Assembly (NCBI RefSeq): GCF_030272615.1 | Contig: NC_081410.1 | Coordinates: 253,937,533 to 254,001,532 of the forward strand | Direction of reading: 5' to 3' | DNA from: Cryptomeria japonica | Taxonomy: Eukaryota; Streptophyta; Pinopsida; Cupressales; Cupressaceae | DNA length: 64,000 bases | In this document: positions 12,136-23,699 of the stretch, piece after piece | How positions within the stretch are numbered: position 1 is the stretch's first letter | How the letters are laid out: each line of letters begins with the position of its first letter | The notes under the pieces: generated by a model | What the model saw: only the letters and a program-made list of their open reading frames with translations | Databases searched by the model: none | What the model was told of the DNA's origin: nothing | Translations under genes and position numbers: made by a program

Positions 12136-13280
12136 GTCTTCTCTATTGAGGAATAATTTAATTCATAGCCAACAAGCATTCTACTGATATAATACACTTC
12201 TCTTTCTTTTCCTTCTTCATCATGTTGAGCTAGGAGAGCTCCGAATGATACATTTGTCATTGAGATATAGAGAAACAATGGTTTCCCTTTTGTTGGTGAT
12301 ACCAGTACTAGAGGATTCATGAGATATTATTTGATTTGCATAAAATATTCTTCACATCTTTGATCCCATTTGAATGGAATATTCTTATGTAGAAGATGGG
12401 TGAAAGGATGACATCTATCTGCTAACTGAGAGACAAATCTCCTGATTGATTGTAATCTTCCTTGTAAAGATCGCAATTGACTTATGTTCCTAGGTGACTC
12501 CATCTCCATGATGGCTTTGACTTTTTTAGGATCTACTTCAATTCCATGAGATGATATAATGTACCCAAGAAGTTTTCCAAAGGTTACTCCAAATGCACAT
12601 TTCTTTGGATTTAATCTCAACTGATATCTTTCCAGCTTGTCAAAAATCTTGCTTAAGATATTTAAATGTTCTTGTCTTGTATGAGATTTTGCAAGTATAT
12701 CATCTACATAATCTTCCATGAATGTATGCATCATGTCATGAAAAATTGTCATCATATCCCTTTGATAAGTCACTCCCGCATTCTTAAGCCCAAATGGCAT
12801 AACATTCCAGCAATACGTTCCCCATGCACAGATGAAAGCTATCTTTTCTTGATCTTCGGGTGCAATTCTTATTTGATTATATCCTGAAAATCCATCCATT
12901 AATGAAAACATCTCATGTCTTGCTGATAAGTCCACAATTATATCAATGTTTGGTAGCGGGAAATCATCTTTGGGACATGCTTTATTTAGATCTCTAAAAT
13001 CTATACAGACCCTTATGCTTTTATCTAGTTTCGACACTGGTATAATACTTGAAACCCATTCTGGATAAGCAAAAAGTCTTATAAAACCCACATCTAATAG
13101 TTTCTTCTGCTCGGTTTTTACAAGAAGAGAAATGTGTGGATGCATCTTTCTTATCTTTTTCTTAACTAGTTTTGCTTTTAAATCCATAGTAAGAAGATGC
13201 ATGATAAGATCTGGATTAAGTCCTAGCATGTCTGCATAGGACCAAGAAAAAATTATTTGTCTTTGTTTAAAGAATTTCAT
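12099..13280 (-). pseudogene. Tat-1 reverse transcriptase and first RNase H
   Basis: RT is open from 13280 to 12327: IIPVSKLDKSIRVCIDFRDLNKACPKDDFPLPNID, SLMDGFSGYNQIRI, CWNVMPFGLKNAGVTYQ, and the catalytic MEDYVDDIL (about 12700). This gives all the main polymerase motifs of Ty3/gypsy. After a TAA at about 12327 the frame continues into RNase H 1 (LYISMTNVSFGALLAQHDEEG, REVYYISRML, NYSSIEKTCLAVVFATQKL). A frameshift lies near 12110-12135. This is the best preserved enzyme in Tat-1. Confidence 0.92.
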
Positions 13281-15200
13281 GTATTATTTCCTCTCTTCAT
13301 CTGATAATGAGGCATCATAATGAAGTATTGTAGTGTCCTTTGACATACCAATGTTTACTGCTTCTGTTGGTTCTATTAGGATAGCATATCTCTCCTAAAA
13401 ATATGTAGGAAGAATGTCAAACTTTCCATCTTCTGGCACATCAAAGAGGTTTTCACCATCAGATATGTCCTTTATTTTCCCTTTTGATTGATCTAGTGTT
13501 GCCATGAAATGGTTTTCAACAGTAGGTCTCTTTCCTTGTTTTATTTCAATTTTGCGACTGGAAAGTTTAGCATTCTCCTGACTATGAAAAACATTACTTG
13601 ATTCTACAATGGAAGATATCTTAGTGGTTATGGGTTTGATAACATTAAGATACATGGCTAAGTCATGATCATTGGAAAAGACATCTAATTCAGGGTTTTC
13701 TAAATTATCCCAATCAATTAGTTTAGGATGAAGAAGGGGTAAGTCATAATCATTGTCATCATTAATTGTTTCAAAGTTCATGACATAATGATCATAATTT
13801 GATATAGAGCAAGTAATTTCATAGATCGAATGATTTTGAGAATTGTCTCTCCCAAGTTTCTTCCAATTAGTTCTAAAAAAGTCAGTATTAGTATTTCGTA
13901 GCTCACAATCAAGTATTTCTTCAGCCAACATTTATCCCTTAAATGAATGGATTACATCAACACACACGTCTTTAATACTGCAAATTCCTTCTTGATTATT
14001 TTCAATGACTTCATTTGCATTTTGGAGTTGACATACTTGTGTACATGATAAAGAGAATTCTTTTGCTAGATTTTTTCTTCTTTCAAACTCAACTTCTTCT
14101 GGACTAACAGTCAATCCTACTTGACTATTTCTTAATTCTTATATGGTTCTACCACATCATGATACATCATGTTCCTTATTTGATTGGAATTTGATATTTC
14201 TAGATACTTGATCTATCTCTGTTTGTGCTTCTTGTGGCATTACTTCTTTGTCATTGTCATTCCCTTTCCTTTGTTGTTTTGTATATGCCTCTTTTCTCTG
14301 AATTCTTAGTTCTTCTCGTCTTCTTTCTAACTCCATCTTTTGTTTTGTAATAGATAAGTCTTTCTCTATAACATCTATTTGTTCTTCATTGTTTTCTTTA
14401 CTTGATGTACTAGATAAGACATCTGGACCCCATTCATACTCATTTGAATCTGTCTCTGAATTGTGGTCTAGGACTACCCACTATACCATACAGGGATGTT
14501 AAATGGTGCAAAAAGTTCCTTGATTTCTGCCATCTCTATTTTTACTGCTTCAGGAATATCTTGTTCAAATTCTACATTTTCTTGTATTTCTTGAACTTGT
14601 TGACAAGATTCTTCTTTTCCTTTGATGGTTATCTCTTCTTATTGCTTCTCATGTGCTTCTTGTTTCTTTTGTTCATTGGATACTATTTCTGCTGCTTGTT
14701 GTAGTTTTTCTTGCCAATTTTCTTATTTAGAGGCTGATTTCTTTCTCCACTTTGATTGTTGATAATTATGGTGCTTTTGATTTTACTTTAAATATCCAAG
14801 TCTTGACTTATCTTCTTTAGATTGTGAGGGGACAAATTGGTTCTGAAATACCTTGATGTCATTTACCAATTGGTCCTTTTCCTTCATATCCCATTTTTTG
14901 CATGATTTCATAACCTTTGCCATATTATTTTATAGGAATATTAACTTATGCAGTTGTTGCTATAGTCTCATTTTCATCCTTGTACAACCAACCAAGAATG
15001 TCTTTATCTTTGGTTTCTTCATCAAGAGTTCCAGCTCTAACAAATGTTTCATTAAACATATCTTTTGTTTCTCTGAGGTCTTTGATTGGATATTTGTAGG
15101 CTTTCCATATGACTTAGGGGAAAGTGGAAAATTATGCAAAGAATATTTTCCCATTCCTCCATCATTTAATTTGAGCTTTTTTCTCAAATGTTTCCCATAA
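13281..15200 (-). pseudogene. Tat-1 protease-RT linker, decayed
   Basis: About 1.9 kb between protease and RT. The only sizeable pieces are 13395-13931 (acidic, Asn/Asp-rich, about 178 aa) and 13932-14114 (60 aa), both minus strand and compatible with one linker ORF. Further upstream, 14200-14450 on the minus strand reads Glu/Lys-rich coiled-coil-like sequence. No enzyme motif is visible. Tat/Ogre elements commonly carry long low-complexity linkers here, so I treat it as part of the polyprotein and not as an independent gene. Confidence 0.55.
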
Positions 15201-15260
15201 CTTTTCTTGAATTTCTTTGGTAGGATATATTGGTTCTTTGTTATGTGGAACTCATGTATC

Positions 15261-15752
15261 TTATGTTGGCTTAAAATTATTGCAATATTGCCTAGAATTG
15301 GCAATTATAGTGATCTCTTGTCCGTCATAAGGAAATTTTACACATTGATGATACATAGAAGGAACTGCTTTCATATTGTGAATCCATGGCCTTCCCAAAA
15401 GAATGTTGTAAGAGAGGTTCAAATCTAAAACCTGACACAATATATTCCTTTCCACAGGTCCTATTTTGATTGGTAACACCACAGTTCCTTTAGAAGAACG
15501 TTCTGCTTCATCATAAGCCTTAATGGTTATTTTCTTCTTTGGATCCACTACATTTTTTGATTATCCCAAAGCTTTTATCAAACTTAATGCACAAATGTTT
15601 AAGTTGGCTCCACCATCTATGAGTATGCGTTTGACATAGGTTTTATTCATAGTGACTTCAATATGTAAGGGAGAATTGTGAGGATGTTGTAAGGATGCAT
15701 CATCATTTACAAAAAATGCTAAGCAATGAGGGGCTATAAGGTGTCCCACCAT
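15261..15752 (-). pseudogene. Tat-1 aspartic protease, one in-frame stop
   Basis: The active-site loop reads VKRILIDGGANLNICALSL (about 15580-15630). The Asp is present, and the usual D-T/S-G is D-G-G. It is followed, after a stop at 15561, by KKKITIKAYDEAERSSKGTV, NILCQVLDLNLSYNILLGRP and WIHNMKAVPSMYHQCVKFP, where the ILLGRPW motif closes a retropepsin fold. The domain would process the gag-pol polyprotein. Fragment E (50950-53110) carries a homologous protease. Confidence 0.85.
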
Positions 15753-15903
15753 ATTTTGGAACTAATCTATATCCAAGTCTTTTGAAACTGTTGTTTCCAC
15801 TAAATCTTTTTTCCAAAATTTCCTTATGCATAGGTGAAACCTTGAGAAGTTCTAGAATTGATATTTGAGCGAGTATTCTTTGTAATTTCTCTACTAAATT
15901 GTA

Positions 15904-17660
15904 TTATTGTGAAGTAGATGTTGGGTATTTTGTTATACCTGGAAAGGTATCCTTTGCTTTGCTTCTCGTAATAACATTGATTGGCTTTGAAGATGGATTA
16001 TTTTTAACAATGATAACATTTACCACATCATCATATGTATAAGTGTAGTTCACTTTGTCTTTTCCTTTGTCATCTTTTAATTGGGATGGTTCACCTTTGT
16101 CATAATTCAAAAATGGAGTTTTGAAAGCTAGGTGTGATTCATTTGTCTTGTGACTATCCACTGTGATAGTTCCATTATCTATTATATCTTGGATAAGGTG
16201 TTTCAATCTTTGACAATCATTTGTTTGGTGTTCTTTATTCCGATGGTAATTGCAAAAATGATTGTCATTCCACCAATCCGGCTTGACTAGTGGTTCATAA
16301 CTTCTTGCTTCTGGTAAAACAATCAATTTGTTGGCAAGAAGAGTTTTTAAAGTTGATTCCAATGGTTCTCCAATGTTTGTGAATTTCCTCCAAGGATTGG
16401 AGAAGAAGGACTTGGTCTTATTGTTTTCTTGATTGTTATTTCTTGGGATTTGACTTGATAGATTAAAAATTGGTTGTTATTGTTTTGTAGCACTATTATC
16501 GTCATTTCCTCCATTGCTAACATTCCTATTCTTTGACCAGAACTTGGGTTTGTCATTATTGTTGTTGTTGTTGTAGTAGGAATTATTGTAAAGTTTTAGC
16601 TCTCCTTTCTTTACCATTGCGTTCTCTATTTTCAGACCATTCTGTTGGCAAAGGAGGGAGGACATTGCATTCTTAGTCGATAACTCATTTCACTGATAAG
16701 ATTATCCATGAATATGTCCATTTTTTATTGATCAGGCACATCTCTTGGATACCTATTAAACATGTGTTTCCATTGTTGTAAAAAGATCATAAAAGATTCA
16801 CCATTCTTTTGTTTAACATTGCATATATCCAACATTGTTATCTCATCCCTTATATTGTAGGAGTATTATGAAATAAATCTATTCACGAGTTCTTCAAAAG
16901 ATTTGATTCCGAATGGTAATCTTGAAAACCACTCCATTGATTGTCCATTTAAACTCCTAGGAAAAAGATGCATAAGGTAAGTTTCATCATGGGCAAATTC
17001 CATACTCATAGTACAAAACTCCCTAACGTGATCCTGAGGATCGGATTTTCCATCGTATTTGTCATATTTAGGGATCTCGCAATGTTGTGGAAATGGTATC
17101 ATATTCAATTTTTTATTGAAAGGATATGGGCATATATCTTTCAATGAATACTTCTTGGAGCTTGTTCCATTTTGCATATTGTGCATCTATTGTTGTAGAG
17201 TTTGCACTTGTTGGGTAAGGTTTAACAACGGATTATCCATATAGTTTCTCCATGTTTCTTCGAAAGTTCTTTTATCACTATTCTCTTTTCTTGTGTCATC
17301 CCTTTCTTTTCTTGTCTCTTCATGACTTTCTTTGTTCACATCTTTGTTATTTGGATCATCTGTGTTTTGGGTGTTACTTGCCTCCACATCTTGTTTCAAG
17401 CTTTCTATGTTAAAGTCTTGTGGTAGTTTAGCTCCAGATTTTGCCAATATCAAGAGATATTTCTCTTTTTGTTTTGCCAACAATTTTTCTATTAGCCTAT
17501 CAAATTTTAAATCTTGCTCAAGGTCCCTAATGGTATTATTGACTGCTTCTTCATCAACAACAGTATACCCAAAAGTTTGGAATACAAGATTATCTTCTTC
17601 CCCCATTTGTTTTTGTTGTTTTCTAAGTTGTTCATATTGAGCTCTAGTCCAAACTGGCAT
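15904..17660 (-). pseudogene. Tat-1 gag
   Basis: Start chosen at the ATG at 17660 (MPVWTRAQYEQLRKQQKQ). An N-terminal charged region follows (17187-17660, Glu/Lys/Asn-rich), with a TAG at 17187. Next comes the capsid core (16866-17186): IPKYDKYDGKSDPQDHVREF, MHLFPRSLNGQSMEWFSRL and FEELVNRFIS, the standard Retrotrans_gag pattern. After several stops and a frameshift there is an Asn-rich linker (16477-16665). The C-terminal part (15904-16362) has VKPDWWNDNHFCNYHRNK and EHQTNDCQRLKHLIQDIIDNG, the single zinc-knuckle-like motif of Tat/Athila gag. It would package element RNA in the virus-like particle. Confidence 0.85.
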
Positions 17661-19399
17661 GTGATTATTTCAAAAAAATTGAAATTTCCCAAGGACAAAG
17701 TCAATAGGTGATTATTGGTTTAGGAAGATATGCTTTGTTGATTTTACTACTATTGTTTGTTCACTGTGATAAGGAGCCTCTTTGTTGAAAAGCATGTCCT
17801 TGCAAATTTTTTCTGTCAAACTCTGTACCACAGCCACATAAGTAGTGACGAAAATGGTGTAGGAATGTCCTATGTTTTAATAAGATCTGATGATTGATAT
17901 ACAAGAATCTGATTCTTTTCTGAGTATCTTTATAACTGGGTTTTCTTTCTTAAGGTGATACTTAAAAGTCATATAAGCATTTGACAATTTACAAGTTTGT
18001 TTGATTCCAATGTTGGTGCAATTATGATTTTGATATAACCTAAGTTCAAAATAGGAAAGATATATCCAAGATTATGAACATAGGATAAATTGATCAAGCT
18101 TCATGATAGAGGATTTGATTATCCTGATGAGAGACTTGACAATGATGTTGATCTTTTGCACTTAAGATGTTTGAATCAATAGCTTGTTGAATGTTTATGC
18201 TTATAGAAACCTTTCAGGAATAGCATGTTGGATTAGAGACCTAGTTGTTGAGCTAGTTTGAAAATATGTGATGGTCTAGAGACAAATCTACTCAAGAAGT
18301 ATTTTGATACTGATGTTTTGACACTTTAGTTTGATCTGGTGTTCAAATGTTAAAAAGCCTTTGTACTACCCTTTTGTTCAATTTTTCAGGCAATTGGTTG
18401 GATTTTTGCTCACTTGTAGATAATGATTTTCTTCAATTTTTGACCATTTGGAACATGTTACAGACATAGAAGACATAATTTTTAATAAATAGAATGCACA
18501 AGCAAGTACAAATCTTATGGCAGGCTGAGGCAATAATTGTTGAATCTCGTATGAGGTTTCCCCCGAGGCTACGCTATTCAAAGAAGATATTTAGATGCTT
18601 GACCCCACTGGCTCCACCCTCAGCACTCACTTCTTCAGGGCAGCCAAGCACTGTTTTCCATGAAAACTCCCCATGGAAAACTTTATATCTCTACTTAAAA
18701 TTGTATGTGTGTGAGCTGCTTCAGAGGTCTGACCTCCTATGCCAACAACTAGAAGGATTTTGGCAACTAGTACAAGTGGTTTTTAGTAAAGGCTTTCGGT
18801 CATGTAGCCATACATGTAGTACTTTCAGCTCTATAAATACAGAAGGTTCCCAGCCTATAGAGGTTATACTCCATAGGGTTTATGGGGAAACATAGTGTCG
18901 GTATGAACTTATCAGCACATGTTGTTTGGGACTTTCGTCACAAACACAATTTATTTAGAGTGGATTGGAAGGACTCGATATTAGCCTATTTCCACTTTAG
19001 GTCATTCCCCTCTCATTGGCCCCCTCAAGGCAGCTCGAGAAGGCAGACCCTCTAAAGGTTATACATAATAGAAAGTAGGTCTGGTTTTCTGATCACCATA
19101 TGATGGTGAGAGCATACTTACCTACTACTTCATCAAGCATGGGAAACACAAGTTTATTTTAACCTTTTAAATTCTATGTGCAATTATTTTAAAGAATTCA
19201 CTCAAAATGCAAGTTGCATGCTGTCAATTTATCCCCTTAGCTAAACTAAATGAACAAGACATGATGTGTTACTTTCCAAAATAGAGCTCTTAATTAACTA
19301 GGTGAGGAAATGCATAAAATTTTCTTTAAACACAATCCTACACATTCATGTCAGTAGTTTGAAAAATTTAAGCTCCGGGACATTCGGACCTGCAAATAA
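17661..19399 (-). other. Tat-1 5' leader (untranslated)
   Basis: About 2.1 kb of leader (to 19762) between PBS and gag. From 17661 to about 18490 it is AT-rich with nothing recognisable. From about 18490 to 19130 base composition is clearly higher in G+C and differs from its surroundings. On the plus strand a good TATA-like box CTCTATAAATACAGAAGG lies at about 18831. Small ORFs here (18378-18581, 18494-18895) match nothing I know and overlap on opposite strands, so I do not call them genes. Confidence 0.5.
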
Positions 19400-19695
19400 A
19401 TTTTGCTAGTTGCCAAAAAAAGCGTTGTCTTAACAAATGCGCTATCTTTCACCTCAAAAGCATTAACCTACAAAGCAAAAGCATTAACCTACACTACAAA
19501 AGCGCTGCTCTGTAGACTAAGAAGCGAGAATTCTCTAACATAAGCATTAACCCAATTGACAAATGCGCTAACATATAGGACAAAAACGCTAACCTACATG
19601 ACAGATGCACTAACCTAAAGGACATATGCGCTAACCTATCAAACAAAAGCATTAACAGAATTTACACATGCATAAATCTACATTACAATGTGTTA
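19400..19695 (-). repeat. Degenerate TTAGCGCATATG-type array upstream of gag
   Basis: On the minus strand this reads as about 14 diverged copies of a roughly 20 bp unit built on GGTTAGCGCATATGTCC: for example GCGCTAACCTA (plus strand 19627), GCACTAACCTA (19607), ACGCTAACCTA (19587), GCGCTAACATA (19566), GCATTAACCTA (19460, 19482). Spacers are TACAANNACAAA-like. The motif and its sense relative to the downstream ORF are the same as in the array upstream of the antisense PMD gene (5840-6195). Confidence 0.8.
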
Positions 19696-19740
19696 AATTT
19701 TCTTTTTTTTAGAATATTAAAAGTATATGCGAGGTCTTGT

Positions 19741-19760
19741 AGCCCCACGGTGGGCGCCAA
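19741..19760 (-). promoter_or_regulatory. Tat-1 primer binding site
   Basis: On the minus strand, four bases after the LTR end, the sequence reads TTGGCGCCCACCGTGGGGCT. This tRNA-complementary type is typical of Tat/Athila elements and fixes the element's orientation as minus. Confidence 0.85.
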
Positions 19761-19762
19761 AA

Positions 19763-20932
19763 TGTGTCGACTTGAATTTTATCCTCAGAATGCTACCTGC
19801 AATAGGTTAGTTTCACAAAATACCAATGGAAATGCTACAAGAAATCCAAATTCAACCAATGAAACTACATGAAATACATATGAAATAAAAATAATATTAT
19901 TACCTTCATGGTTTATGTTTCATTGCGTCCTAACTCCACTATTCATGGTTGCAGGTGGTGTGCTCTCAGACAAGCACTGATAACTTCCAAGATGCCATAT
20001 GAAGAATGGACTAATAACTAATAGTTCACAAATGCTATGATATGCAATGCTAAATAATTATGCTAAAATGCTAATTGCTATTTGCTTCAAGATTGAAAAC
20101 TCACGGATGCATAAGTTTTACAAATGATTAACTTGCAAATTCACTTGAAGTCTAACTCTTTCTCAACTAAAACTCTTGATTTTATAGACTTTGATAGGAT
20201 AAGATGATGTGGCCTAGATCAATGGTCATGATCATATCTATAGATTTGGATGGTTGTGAGAAAAGGTGAAGGTTGAGAGAAAGGGGGAAGGAGAAGACAA
20301 GTGTCACTTATCTCACGTTGACTAGGTTGTTGACTGAGGGAATCTAGAGATGGTTGGAGAAAATTTAGGCATGAGAGGACAAGTGGACTCAAGTCCTTCC
20401 TAAGATGTAGGGATGTTGGAGAGAATTTAGAAGGAGGTTATGAAATATGTGTACGTACACAATATTTCATTAAATTTGGAAGTTGGAGATAAATGATGAA
20501 ATAATATTTAAGAAATATTAATTTCCTTAGCCACGTGATGGATGAGTTGGCAAAGGGAAGATGAAGTGGAGATGGAAGGTGAGTTGGAAAAGGGGGATTA
20601 AATAATTTAAGAAATTATTTAATATTTGGGACTATAGGATAGGAGAATAACCATTAAATATTAGATATTCAAATGATTGAAGGAGATAATTAAATGTTAG
20701 ATATTTAATTAATTAGATTAGAAAAATAATTAAATATTAGATATTTAATTATTTAGAGGAATAGGATAGACGAATTAATTAATAAAATATTTCAATTAAA
20801 TTAATTAATAGAAAGACACGAAATGAATTAAATAAACTAATCTTTTCAAATTAACTATTTAATAGAAGAATAATCATTGAATAAATATAAAATATTTATT
20901 TAATCGCTCATAGCCATTTTTATGCGTATACA
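19763..20932 (-). repeat. Tat-1 5' LTR
   Basis: 1170 bp copy of 4190-5342, between the PBS and the TSD TTGTT. Differences from the other LTR are mostly transitions (for example TGTGTCGACTTG against TGTGTCAACTTG at the inner end). Confidence 0.9.
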
Positions 20933-20937
20933 TTGTT

Positions 20938-21085
20938 CATTCTTAATTGGATTAACTCCTATTCCGGTATTATTGTTTTGGGTTTCGATATTAAAGTTTT
21001 AATTGTTGAATGTTCCTATAATCTATTATAATTAATTCAACCCCCCCCCTCTCAGTTGTCTTCTGATTATTTGAACTGTCTAACA
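20938..21085 (+). repeat. Copia-1 3' LTR, right part
   Basis: Continuation of the LTR after Tat-1. It contains a C9 tract and CTCTCAGTTGTC, a pattern that also marks the ends of LTRs A, B and G, and ends in TCTAACA. This is the terminal CA of the LTR; family-A LTR sequence starts in the next base. Confidence 0.75.
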
Positions 21086-22228
21086 GTTGTATGTAGTCAG
21101 TATGTGCAGTTCTTTTGTTATGGATAGATGTTGTTGTTATGGATATACGTTATGAAGTGATATGATGGAGGTAATATAATATGGTAATCTCTGGAAGATC
21201 CATTTTCTAGAATTTTGAGTTCTCATTGATCTCGATATCAGTTATGTGTCTTGGTATTATCTATTTTGATCATATCAGTCGTATCTCTTTGAGTTTCATT
21301 TTGTGATATGCTTAGTATGGGTGGAGTCTATAGTTTGGAGATATTATGCTTAATTTATTATAATGGGTCAATATTCTTGAGTCTAGATGACCCTCCCCCA
21401 CTCTAGTGATCTCAGCATATGCATTGGAAAATGAGGTATGTAAAGGGAAGCCTGTAGAGATCTTGTGAAAGATGGCATGAGTGTCTTGCTAATGTGTTGG
21501 GCTTGGCTGACACACTATTTCTTAATTGTATTTTGTATTTGTGCCCTTTGGCTAACGTAGAAGCATGAGGAATGGTGTGGTATGTAGGTGTGTGTGATAA
21601 AGAGATTGAGGAAGTTCATGAGATATGCAAAAGAGATTAAGAAGTGAAGTTAGTAATGTGTGAAGTGTGAGTTGAGGACAATAAAGACAAATAGTGTTGC
21701 GTAGTACAGTAGTCCTTCACTGGATCTATTGTAGGATAGTTGTACAAAGATCTCTAATTGGATCTACTGTAAGAGTTTGTAAATTGTAATATGAGCTTAA
21801 TCATCAAACTAATCATATGCACTTGGAGATGCAATCCTTTTAAGTTCAACCTTTTCTGATGCAATGCGCATTCCGACAGTAAGCCATTCCTTTGTATCTT
21901 TGCAGTGAGCAGTCTAGCAGTGATCCACCTAGCATTGATCCACCCCTTTTGTAAACACCATATAACTAGTTATATTCTCCTAAGAGTTAACACTCTTTAT
22001 GGTTTTTCCCATTTGTTTTTTTCACATATTAAATCTGGTGTTTGTCTTGTGGTTGTGTTCTTCATGTTTATTCTTCATTTGTTGTTTTATATATGTTAAG
22101 TTTGTTTGATGAAGATTGATATCTTTGTGGAGGATTAAAGTTTGAGAAAAGTTTTTTATATATGTGGGAATACTAATTTACACCCCCCCCCCACTCTTAG
22201 TATTTATGTTCTTTCAACCTAATCAATA
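21086..22228 (+). repeat. A1 5' LTR, right part (left part lies beyond Copia-1)
   Basis: From GTTGTATGTAGTCAGTATG this follows 46325-47463 closely (GTGCAGTTCTTTTGTTATGG, ATTTTGAGTTCTCATTGAT, GCATATGCATTGG, ACCATATAACTAGTTATATT). It lacks about 120 bp of the LTR start, as expected if Copia-1 inserted there. It ends AATCAATA (from AATCAACA), followed two bases later by a PBS, which makes it a 5' LTR. Confidence 0.85.
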
Positions 22229-22230
22229 AT

Positions 22231-22283
22231 TGGTCTCAGAGATTTGGTCCCTTGCTTGGAAGCTTAACCACTTGAAGGAGATC
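22231..22283 (+). promoter_or_regulatory. A1 primer binding site and start of leader
   Basis: TGGTCTCAGAGATTTGG is a mutated version of the initiator-Met PBS TGGTATCAGAGC seen in A2 (34088-34101, minus). The leader runs to AAGGAGATC, where A2 is inserted, and resumes at 35338 with AGATCTATGTTGG. Confidence 0.85.
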
Positions 22284-23496
22284 TATTGATTAGGTTGAAA
22301 GCACTTGAATACTAAGAGGGGAGTGAAACTATATTTCCACAGACTAAATAAAAACAACTTTTCACCAATTATAACTGTCCACAAAAATATCAAACAAACT
22401 TGATTGATATAAAGAAGATAATGCAAAATAAGCATGAAGAACACAACCACAAGATAAACACTGGATTTTATATGTGGAAAACCAAAAGTGGTAAAAACCA
22501 CAGAGAGTGTTAACTCTCAGGAGAATATAACTAGTTATATTTGAGTTTACAAAGAGGTGGCTCACTGCCAGATTAAAAAAATGGCTCACTATACAGATAG
22601 ACAAAGAGATGGCTAACTGTCAGAATGCTTACTGCAACTGAAGAGGGTGAACTAAAAAGGTTTGCATCTCCAAATGCATGGGATCAATTACAAGTTTAAG
22701 CTCAGATTACAAATCTCAAATTCTTTAGCAAATCCGGTTAGAGATATTTGTACAATTGTCCTGTAGTAGGTCTGGTAAAGGACTACTGCATTACTGTAGT
22801 ATTGTCTACCTTTGTTGTCTGCAACTCACACTTCACACACACACTGCTATCTTTGTTGACAACTTTCTTTCACATATCACACATCTTCACACACTCAACC
22901 TCTTGTTTAATTCGCCTTATGTTGCTACATATGATTATGTATATATTGGAGGGCACAAATACAAAATAGAGTATCGGCCAAGCCCAACATGTTATCAATA
23001 AGCTAATGTCGACCTTTGTAAGACTTCTACATGCTTATTTTGTATACTCTGATTACCAATGCATATACCAAGATTACCAAAAAGGGATAGGGTCATCTGG
23101 ACCCAATAATACCAACCCAATATCTCCAAAATATAGACTCCATGCGTACCAGAAAAAACACTACACAAAACTCGAAGAGATACTTCTGATGATCACCAAA
23201 ACTGCTAACACCAAGATACATAACTGATATTAGGATCAATGAGAACTCCTAACATTGGGATACCGATATCAATGAGAACTCCATGAAACCCCTAAAGTCG
23301 TCATTTAGGACTATCCATGCTACATAATACCTTCTAACCAAAACCACAACATATGAACTGCACATTCATACTAACTGCATAACATCCATAACATTCAGAC
23401 TAGTATCTAGACCACATACATAGTTCAATCCAAAACTGAAGGACTAGTTTGACATCAACAACAATATTATTCAACATTATTCACACAAGTTTAACA
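22284..23496 (-). repeat. A2 3' LTR
   Basis: 1213 bp, on the minus strand TGTTAAACTTGTGTG ... AATCAATA. Similar throughout to 34104-35337 and 46209-47463. The plus-strand ORFs inside it are not genes. Confidence 0.88.
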
Positions 23497-23640
23497 ATCT
23501 CCCCCTTTGTCACTGATGGCAAAACATATTCAAAGTATAACTTCACAACTTCCCCTTACTCATGCAATTCCTCAAATTAATATTCCTTGAAATCATATTC
23601 CTTTCTCCCCCTTTTGACATCAAGGACAAAGGATGCCTCT
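23497..23640 (-). promoter_or_regulatory. A2 polypurine tracts
   Basis: On the minus strand GTGACAAAGGGGGAGAT abuts the LTR (23497-23513). Two further tracts lie upstream, at about 23550 (AAGGGGAAG) and 23606 (AAAAGGGGGAGAAAGG). This is the same multi-tract layout as in Copia-1 and G. Confidence 0.7.
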
Positions 23641-23699
23641 AGTGAAAAAGGAAAAAATGGATATATTCAAAAATAAAATCTAAATCTCACACAAGAACT

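Larger units (their letters stand above)
4190..20932 (-). mobile_element. Tat-1, Tat-lineage Ty3/gypsy retrotransposon with antisense PMD gene
   Basis: Near-complete 16.7 kb element read on the minus strand: 5' LTR (19763-20932), PBS, leader, gag, protease, long linker, RT, RNase H, second RNase H, integrase, purine tract, antisense PMD gene, PPT, 3' LTR (4190-5342). Both LTRs begin TGTATAC and end GACACA on the minus strand. Flanking TSD is TTGTC (4185-4189) and TTGTT (20933-20937), one transition apart. The dual RNase H and the PBS TGGCGCCCACCGTGGGGC type are hallmarks of the plant Tat/Ogre group. All ORFs have stops or frameshifts, so it is dead. Confidence 0.92.
1..21085 (+). mobile_element. 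Copia-1, SIRE-like Ty1/copia retrotransposon, 5' truncated by window, split by Tat-1
   Basis: Domains run GAG-pre-integrase, integrase, reverse transcriptase, RNase H, then a 3' UTR with purine tracts and the 3' LTR. That order (integrase before RT) is Ty1/copia. The RT phrase FEMSMIGKMKFFLGLQI and the GGGGGAGAT purine tract before the LTR are typical of the SIRE/Maximus lineage. The 3' LTR is cut in two by Tat-1 (4190-20932). After 21085 the sequence switches directly into the middle of a family-A LTR, so Copia-1 itself sits in the 5' LTR of element A1. GTTGT at 21086-21090 would be the right TSD copy; the left copy lies outside the window. Confidence 0.85.

Noticed and set aside
14444-15200. 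Plus-strand ORFs with Phe/Leu-rich, membrane-like text
   Set aside because: Antisense shadows of the Lys/Glu-rich Tat-1 linker and protease region; no homology or start context.
18494-18895. 133-aa plus-strand ORF in the Tat-1 leader
   Set aside because: No recognisable domain, overlaps another ORF on the other strand, and lies in an untranslated leader. Kept only as part of the G+C-rich island finding.
19400-19695. CRISPR-like regularly spaced short repeats
   Set aside because: Repeats are degenerate, spacers are not unique, and the setting is a plant retrotransposon leader.
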